Below are positions 59,441 through 64,000 of a stretch of DNA of 64,000 nt, one piece after another. The translations under genes and the position numbers were made by a program. The notes beneath the pieces were generated by a model. It saw nothing but the letters and a program-made list of their open reading frames with translations, did no database searches and had not been told where the DNA came from. Location: positions 124,001 to 188,000 of the forward strand of contig JAHBSJ010000005.1 of assembly GCA_019639155.1 (NCBI GenBank), in the 5' to 3' direction. Every line of letters starts with the position of its first letter. Within the stretch, counting starts at the first letter, position 1. Origin of the DNA: Acidobacteriota bacterium. Lineage in GTDB: Bacteria > Acidobacteriota > Blastocatellia > Pyrinomonadales > Pyrinomonadaceae.

Positions 59441-60910
59441 ATGAGCAAAGGACTACCGAAAAGATCAGAGAATTATTCCGAGTGGTATAACGAAATAGTC
59501 AAGCGTGCGGACCTGGCTGAAAACTCGGCGGTTCGGGGCTGTATGGTCATAAAGCCGTACGGTTTTGCCATCTGGGAAAAGATGCAGCGAGCACTTGACG
59601 ATATGTTCAAGGCGACGGGTCACCAGAATGCGTATTTCCCGCTGTTCGTGCCGAGATCATTCCTTGAAAAGGAAGAGGAGCATGCTGAAGGCTTCGCAAA
59701 GGAATGTGCGGTCGTTACGCATTACCGACTTAAAGCGGACGGCGAAGGCGGATTGATGGTCGATCCGAATGCAAAATTAGAGGAGGAGTTGATAATTCGT
59801 CCGACATCCGAAACCGTCATCTGGAACGCGTACAAGAACTGGATCCAGTCCTGGCGCGACCTGCCGATCCTTGTGAATCAGTGGGCAAATGTCGTTCGCT
59901 GGGAAATGCGAACGCGGATCTTTCTTCGAACCGCAGAGTTCCTATGGCAAGAAGGCCACACCGCTCACGCCACAGAGAAAGAAGCCATTGCGGAAACCGA
60001 GCAGATGCTTGATATATATGCCGATTTTGCCGAGAACTGGATGGCTTTGCCGGTTATCAAAGGAATGAAAACGCCGAACGAACGATTTGCCGGGGCCGTA
60101 GAGACATACTGTATTGAAGGCCTTATGCAAGACGGCAAAGCTCTCCAATGCGGTACATCGCATTTTCTCGGGCAGAATTTTGCAAAGTCATTCGACGTGA
60201 AATTCGTCAACAAGGAGAACCAACTCGAGTATGCGTGGGCGACAAGCTGGGGTGTTTCGACGCGATTGATGGGGGCGTTGATCATGGCGCATTCCGATGA
60301 CAACGGCCTTGTGCTGCCTCCGAAACTTGCACCCATTCAGGTCGTAATCGTTCCGATCTATAAGTCGCCCGAAGACCTTGCTGCAATATCCGAAAAGGTC
60401 GAGCCTATAGTGAAAGAGCTAAAGGCCGCGGGCATTTCGGTCAAGTTCGACGACAGCGACAATCAGCGGTCAGGCTGGAAATTCGCTGAATATGAACTGC
60501 GGGGAGTCCCGATCCGTCTTGGGTTGGGTATGAGAGACCTCGAAAACGGAACGATCGAGGTCGCCAGGCGAGATACGCTTACGAAGGAATCGATGCCGAT
60601 CGACGGTGTTGCGGAATCAGTCAAGATCCTGCTGGATAAGATCCAAGCTAGTGTTTACCAACGTGCTTTGGAATTTCGAGATACTAACACGTTTCCCGTG
60701 GATGACTGGGATGAGTTTTGCGATAGAGTCGAGAAGGGCGGTTTTGTACTCGCCCACTGGGACGGCACATCTGAAACTGAGGAGCAAATAAAGGAGAAGA
60801 CAAAAGCAACGATCAGGTGTATCCCTTTAAACGCTCCCGTCGAAGACGGAAAATGCATACTCACGGGGAACGCTTCAGATAAAAGGGTTCTTTTCGCAAA
60901 AGCTTACTAA
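59441..60910 (+). CDS. proS: Proline--tRNA ligase, archaeal/eukaryote-like short type
   Basis: A 489-residue class IIa synthetase without the bacterial editing insertion. [38 protein letters not shown] (motif 1 region), [40 protein letters not shown] (motif 2) and [20 protein letters not shown] (motif 3) match ProRS type 3. The C-terminal anticodon-binding domain ([13 protein letters not shown]) is followed by a zinc-binding-like end. It charges tRNA-Pro. The proline dehydrogenase gene is its divergent neighbour. Confidence 0.95.
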   Translation: MSKGLPKRSENYSEWYNEIVKRADLAENSAVRGCMVIKPYGFAIWEKMQRALDDMFKATGHQNAYFPLFVPRSFLEKEEEHAEGFAKECAVVTHYRLKADGEGGLMVDPNAKLEEELIIRPTSETVIWNAYKNWIQSWRDLPILVNQWANVVRWEMRTRIFLRTAEFLWQEGHTAHATEKEAIAETEQMLDIYADFAENWMALPVIKGMKTPNERFAGAVETYCIEGLMQDGKALQCGTSHFLGQNFAKSFDVKFVNKENQLEYAWATSWGVSTRLMGALIMAHSDDNGLVLPPKLAPIQVVIVPIYKSPEDLAAISEKVEPIVKELKAAGISVKFDDSDNQRSGWKFAEYELRGVPIRLGLGMRDLENGTIEVARRDTLTKESMPIDGVAESVKILLDKIQASVYQRALEFRDTNTFPVDDWDEFCDRVEKGGFVLAHWDGTSETEEQIKEKTKATIRCIPLNAPVEDGKCILTGNASDKRVLFAKAY

Positions 60911-60939
60911 AAGAAGCACTATATTTCTTCAACTATTGC

Positions 60940-60976
60940 ATGGCCCGCGGCGTCTTAATTTGCGTAAGCGGGCCAT
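60940..60976 (+). terminator. Possible terminator after proS
   Basis: ATGGCCCGC (60940-60948) pairs exactly with GCGGGCCAT (60968-60976) across a 19-nt loop. Only a short T-run (TTTGT) follows, so it is a weak candidate. It lies 30 bp past the proS stop. Confidence 0.4.
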
Positions 60977-61030
60977 TTGTCCGCGCGTTGTTTGACGGTT
61001 CTCGTGGTAAATTGTCGGTGACACGAGTTG

Positions 61031-61609
61031 ATGCTGCGAAACAAGACGGATGAAGAGCTTGTCGAACTGGCCGTATCGCATGATACGGACGCCTTCGGCG
61101 AAATCGTTAGAAGGTGGGAACGAAAGATCTTCGCTCTTTGCTTTGGCATGCTCTCGCGTGAGGACGATGCCAGAGACGCTTCCCAGGAAACGTTCATCGC
61201 TGCGTATCGAAACATCGGATCATTCCGCGGAGACGCGAAGGTTTCGTCTTGGCTTCACCGGATCGCGGTCAATCAGTGTCTGACCATAATGCGGCGGCGA
61301 AAAGCCCGTCCTGAAGACCTGATCGATGAAGAGCAAATGGCTTCGGATCGCGTCTTCAGCGTGCCGATCGAAAAGGCTCCAGGCGGACTCGCAGAGAGGA
61401 ATGAGCGGATTGAGGCTGTAAGGCGTGCGGTAAATTCGCTGCCATTTGAACTCAAAGAGGTGGTCATCATGAAAGAGTTTGAAGAAATGACCTTTCAGGA
61501 AATATCGGAGACGCTTTCGATACCGCTGAGCACCGTCAAAAGCCGTGTTTATACAGCCTTGCGACAGCTACGGTCCAAACTGGAGAAGAGCGAATTAGAG
61601 ATCATATAG
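61031..61609 (+). CDS. RNA polymerase sigma factor, ECF/RpoE family
   Basis: A 192-residue sigma factor. Region 2 is AVSHDTDAFGEIVRRWERKI to DASQETFIAAYRNIGSFRGD and WLHRIAVNQCLTIMRRR; region 4 is NSLPFELKEVVIMKEFEEMT then FQEISETLSIPLSTVKSRVY, the -35-binding helix-turn-helix. The start is the ATG at 61031; a TTG precedes it directly. An anti-sigma-like gene follows 1 bp after the stop, so it is probably released by an envelope signal. Confidence 0.93.
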   Translation: MLRNKTDEELVELAVSHDTDAFGEIVRRWERKIFALCFGMLSREDDARDASQETFIAAYRNIGSFRGDAKVSSWLHRIAVNQCLTIMRRRKARPEDLIDEEQMASDRVFSVPIEKAPGGLAERNERIEAVRRAVNSLPFELKEVVIMKEFEEMTFQEISETLSIPLSTVKSRVYTALRQLRSKLEKSELEII

Positions 61610-61610
61610 T

Positions 61611-62282
61611 ATGCGGCCGGGAATGGATAAGATGGAGAAATGCAATCGGAAAATCGAGATGGTTGAACTTGTATATGACGAGGCCGATGGGGTATACCTC
61701 GCCGAACTTCGCTCGCATCTGTCATCGTGTGCTGAATGTTCCAATGAATTCTCTTCCCTGTTTGCTACTCGTACGAATATTGTCGAATTCCGAAAGGATG
61801 TCTTCGAGTCTTTAGAAACACCGGTAATTGCGTTTCCTCCGGCGGATATCTCAGAGAATATCTCGAAGAGCATTTGGGGTTGGTTGGATGGCTTGCGATA
61901 TGCCTTTGCCGTAAAACTATCATTTGCGGGAATATTACTGGCCGTTCTTGCAGGGTTGTATGGCCTCATATACCTCGAAAGACCGGATGAAGTACAGGTC
62001 GCGTCGAATACGGCGGCACCTTTATCCATCGATTCCGCTCAAGTTGAAAAGGATCCTTTTCCTCCGCTATCCGATCCACTGACAGTGTCAAAAGATGCGG
62101 TGAATATTGCGGAAAGAGAACCCGAAATACCACGTCGGAATAGGGGCGTTGGTACGGCCAAGTCCAAGAAAGCAGCGGCAGCGGTGAAGTCGGCAGATCG
62201 TCGAAATGAGAATCAGCTGACCGACGATTTTGCCGACGATTCTTTGCGGCTTGCAGATCTATTAGAACAGATCGGAGGTTAA
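61611..62282 (+). CDS. Membrane anti-sigma factor with zinc-finger-like N-terminus
   Basis: A 223-residue protein. The N-terminal LAELRSHLSSCAECSNEFSS holds His-x3-Cys-x2-Cys, the zinc anti-sigma (zf-HC2) motif. A single membrane segment, FAGILLAVLAGLYGLIYLE, lies near residues 105-123, and a polar periplasmic tail follows. It starts 1 bp after the sigma gene. It would sequester the ECF sigma factor at the inner membrane until signalled. The downstream Spy-like gene begins 5 bp later. Confidence 0.85.
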   Translation: MRPGMDKMEKCNRKIEMVELVYDEADGVYLAELRSHLSSCAECSNEFSSLFATRTNIVEFRKDVFESLETPVIAFPPADISENISKSIWGWLDGLRYAFAVKLSFAGILLAVLAGLYGLIYLERPDEVQVASNTAAPLSIDSAQVEKDPFPPLSDPLTVSKDAVNIAEREPEIPRRNRGVGTAKSKKAAAAVKSADRRNENQLTDDFADDSLRLADLLEQIGG

Positions 62283-62287
62283 CTTCA

Positions 62288-62851
62288 ATGAAAAGCTCTG
62301 GCACTATATTTTTCTTCATTCTCATGACCTTGTCGCTCGGCGCCGTTGATTCGTTTTCGCAGCAAGGTAGTATGCCGAATGATCGGGCAAATAGCGGCCG
62401 GCCCGCCGGGCCGCCTCAAGATATTCGTGCTAATATGCTTCGACGGCTTGGACTGACCAGTGATCAGGTCGCTTTATTACGAAAAATGAATGCTGAACGG
62501 CTTCCTAAAACCGAGTCGGCTCAGTTGAGACTCCGTCAGGCAAATCGGAGCCTAGATGAGGCGATCTATGGAGACAGTTTCTCTCAGGAATTGTATGAAT
62601 CCCGTTTGCGCGAGGTGCAGGAAGCCCAGGCGGAAGTCACCAGGCTGCGTTTTGAGGGCGAATTGGCGATCAGAAAAGTATTGACATCCGAGCAGCTTCT
62701 TCGGTTTAGAGCAATGCGCAAAAGATTTGAACAGTTGCGACCGCAACCGGGACCCGTGCGGCCCATGCCGGGGCCCGGTATGCGCGGACCGATGAGGGGC
62801 GATGTGCCAAAACGGCCGCTTCCGCCTGAGCCACCAGACGAAAGAAACTAG
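62288..62851 (+). CDS. Periplasmic Spy/CpxP-like (metal/envelope stress) protein
   Basis: A 187-residue protein with a signal peptide (MKSSGTIFFFILMTLSLGAV, cleavage after DSFSQ). NMLRRLGLTSDQVALLRKMN and LREVQEAQAEVTRLRFEGEL, VLTSEQLLRFRAMRKRFEQL are the two LTxxQ-type helical hairpins of the Spy/ZraP/'heavy-metal resistance' family. The C-terminus is Pro/Gly-rich and probably disordered. Coming after a sigma and anti-sigma pair, it is either a target or a sensor of the envelope response. Confidence 0.8.
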   Translation: MKSSGTIFFFILMTLSLGAVDSFSQQGSMPNDRANSGRPAGPPQDIRANMLRRLGLTSDQVALLRKMNAERLPKTESAQLRLRQANRSLDEAIYGDSFSQELYESRLREVQEAQAEVTRLRFEGELAIRKVLTSEQLLRFRAMRKRFEQLRPQPGPVRPMPGPGMRGPMRGDVPKRPLPPEPPDERN

Positions 62852-62879
62852 AGATGTAAACATCGCTGTTGTATCCACT

Positions 62880-62910
62880 AGCCGCTGCCTGAGAGCGGCT
62901 TTTTATTTTT
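62880..62910 (+). terminator. Rho-independent terminator after sigma operon
   Basis: AGCCGCT (62880-62886) pairs with AGCGGCT (62894-62900) around a 7-nt loop, followed by TTTTTATTTTT. It ends the sigma/anti-sigma/Spy-like operon, 28 bp past the stop. Confidence 0.85.
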
Positions 62911-62968
62911 CCGACGATGCAGAGTTAGGGTATAGTCAATCTGTCGAACACATCCTTTATCGAATCTA

Positions 62969-63739
62969 ATGAACCCGATTATCAAGTTTATTGTCGAGCT
63001 GCAAGACGTTACGAACCTTTTGTGGCGCGCTCTAAAGGGGCTCAGAAAGCGGCCTAGATATTTCCGCGAAATTATGATCCAAATGGACGAGATAGGGGTC
63101 GGCTCTCTCGCGATTGTTGCCCTCACAGGGTTTTTCACGGGCGGTGTGCTAATCATCCAAGCCTATCCTACTCTTGCCTATTATGGTGCCCAAAGTAATG
63201 CCGGCCAAGGCGTCGCTACGTCTTTGATCCGCGAACTTGGACCTGTTCTAAGCGCTCTAATCGTTGCGGGCCGCGTCGGCTCGGCTATCTCGGCGGAGTT
63301 GGGTTCTATGGTCGTGTCTCAGCAGATCGACGCAATGCGGGCGCTTGGAACATCACCGGTCCGTAAGCTCGTGACCCCGCGAGTTGCTGCTCTTGTTGTT
63401 ACACTGCCGTTGTTGACCATCGCGGCAGATATTTGCGGACTTATCGGCGGCGGCCTGGTTGCACAGCAAATGTACGGGCTTGATGTGAACACCTATATCT
63501 CATCGGTGAGAACAGGTACAAATATCGATGATGTTTTGGGGGGATTGATCAAGCCGCTTGTTTTCGGCTTTTTGATCGGCTTGATATCATGCCATAAAGG
63601 GTTAACCACTACAGGCGGAACGGTTGGCGTCGGCAGATCAACGACCCAAGCGGTCGTCGCGTCGTCGATCGCGGTCATTATCTCGGATTTTTTCCTCGCG
63701 AAAATTCTGCAATCGGCCCTTAAGACAACACTATTTTAG
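62969..63739 (+). CDS. mlaE: MlaE-family ABC transporter permease
   Basis: A 256-residue integral membrane permease of usual length. GVGSLAIVALTGFFTGGVLI, IRELGPVLSALIVAGRVGSA, AELGSMVVSQQIDAMRALGT and VTPRVAALVVTLPLLTIAAD are hallmarks of the MlaE/YrbE domain, and GLISCHKGLTTTGGTVGVG matches the C-terminal loop. It belongs to an importer/exporter that moves phospholipids between the two membranes. The next gene, 13 bp downstream, is the ATPase. The gene follows a terminator, so its promoter lies near 62911-62968. Confidence 0.93.
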   Translation: MNPIIKFIVELQDVTNLLWRALKGLRKRPRYFREIMIQMDEIGVGSLAIVALTGFFTGGVLIIQAYPTLAYYGAQSNAGQGVATSLIRELGPVLSALIVAGRVGSAISAELGSMVVSQQIDAMRALGTSPVRKLVTPRVAALVVTLPLLTIAADICGLIGGGLVAQQMYGLDVNTYISSVRTGTNIDDVLGGLIKPLVFGFLIGLISCHKGLTTTGGTVGVGRSTTQAVVASSIAVIISDFFLAKILQSALKTTLF

Positions 63740-63752
63740 CGGAACGTAACTG

Positions 63753-64000
63753 ATGAAAAATGCAGATGGAAAATTGCGCGCGGAGGCTATCGCTTCGAAT
63801 ATCGAAGGAAGTCGCCCACCCGCGATCGAATTTCGCGAAGTAGATCTGGCTTTCGACGATCTCGTTATATTGGACAAGGTGAGTTTCACCGTTGACCGAG
63901 GGGAAACGCGAATTGTGTTGGGTGGGTCAGGCACGGGCAAATCAACCATCATAAACCTCATCTTGGGGCTATTGAAGCCGGATGCCGGGCGAATAATGAT
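63753..64000 (+). CDS. mlaF: Mla-type ABC transporter ATPase, N-terminal part (cut by window end)
   Basis: The ATG at 63753 opens an 82-codon fragment with an unconserved lead (about 30 residues) and then [20 protein letters not shown] and [20 protein letters not shown], with the Walker A motif GGSGTGKST. It pairs with the MlaE permease upstream. The signature, Walker B and H-loop lie beyond the window. Confidence 0.88.
   Translation, partial: MKNADGKLRAEAIASNIEGSRPPAIEFREVDLAFDDLVILDKVSFTVDRGETRIVLGGSGTGKSTIINLILGLLKPDAGRIM

Overview
The window looks like a single chromosomal stretch from a Gram-negative, outer-membrane-bearing bacterium of about half GC. The gene content suggests Acidobacteriota, probably class Blastocatellia/Pyrinomonadaceae-like: a 2-oxoacid:ferredoxin oxidoreductase fused gamma-alpha subunit, an archaeal-type ProRS, DUF6526, UMF1-type MFS and PP0621-like proteins, and abundant short palindromic and word-like repeats. 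This placement is inferred from protein style only; no 16S gene is present.

Region 1 (1-17.75 kb, minus strand) is one long surface-polysaccharide operon of about 16 genes, many overlapping by 4-11 bp. In transcription order it encodes a Wza-like exporter, a Wzc-like co-polymerase/tyrosine kinase, GDP-fucose synthesis (Fcl, Gmd), two glycosyltransferases, a Wzx flippase, a methyltransferase, a Wzy-like polymerase, ADP-heptose synthesis (a nucleotidyltransferase-GmhA fusion plus a separate kinase), a heptosyltransferase, a UDP-L-QuiNAc/FucNAc-type trio (RmlD-like reductase, CapE/WbjB-like dehydratase, WecB-like epimerase) and the start of another glycosyltransferase. No initiating sugar-phosphate transferase or GmhB phosphatase is seen.

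Region 2 (17.9-23.6 kb, plus strand) holds mutS, a NagZ-like hexosaminidase, an orphan peptide-type ABC lipoprotein, and tRNA-Gly(GCC) and tRNA-Cys(GCA) separated by a long hairpin. Region 3 (23.6-31.2 kb, minus strand) is a redox cluster: KorB, KorA and a GltD-like FAD/Fe-S oxidoreductase. It is interspersed with a secreted beta/gamma-crystallin protein, a crotonase/ClpP-fold periplasmic protein and a DUF2200 gene broken by a palindromic element.

Region 4 (31.3-44.2 kb) is mixed housekeeping: prepilin peptidase, TPR and RHH proteins, RNase P RNA, a small polysaccharide-export protein, PTS enzyme I, AIM24 and LOG proteins, an MFS transporter, a MurU/AmgK-like pair and an MsbA-like ABC exporter. 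Region 5 (44.2-45.7 kb) has no convincing gene and is packed with inverted repeats, hairpins, a ~112-bp direct repeat and a 21-bp minisatellite. Related palindromic modules sit in frame inside the ABC exporter and asnS genes.

Region 6 (45.7-64 kb) carries asnS, a broken zeta-type kinase with its small partner, OsmC, secreted hydrolase and phosphodiesterase genes, a metallophosphoesterase, UbiD, a short-chain acyl-CoA set (3-hydroxyacyl-CoA dehydrogenase, thiolase, CoA transferase), proline dehydrogenase divergent from proS, an ECF sigma/anti-sigma/Spy-like trio, and the start of an Mla-type lipid transport operon cut by the window end. The most unusual feature of the window is the spread of short palindromic and periodic repeats, several of them lying inside otherwise conserved genes without breaking the reading frame.
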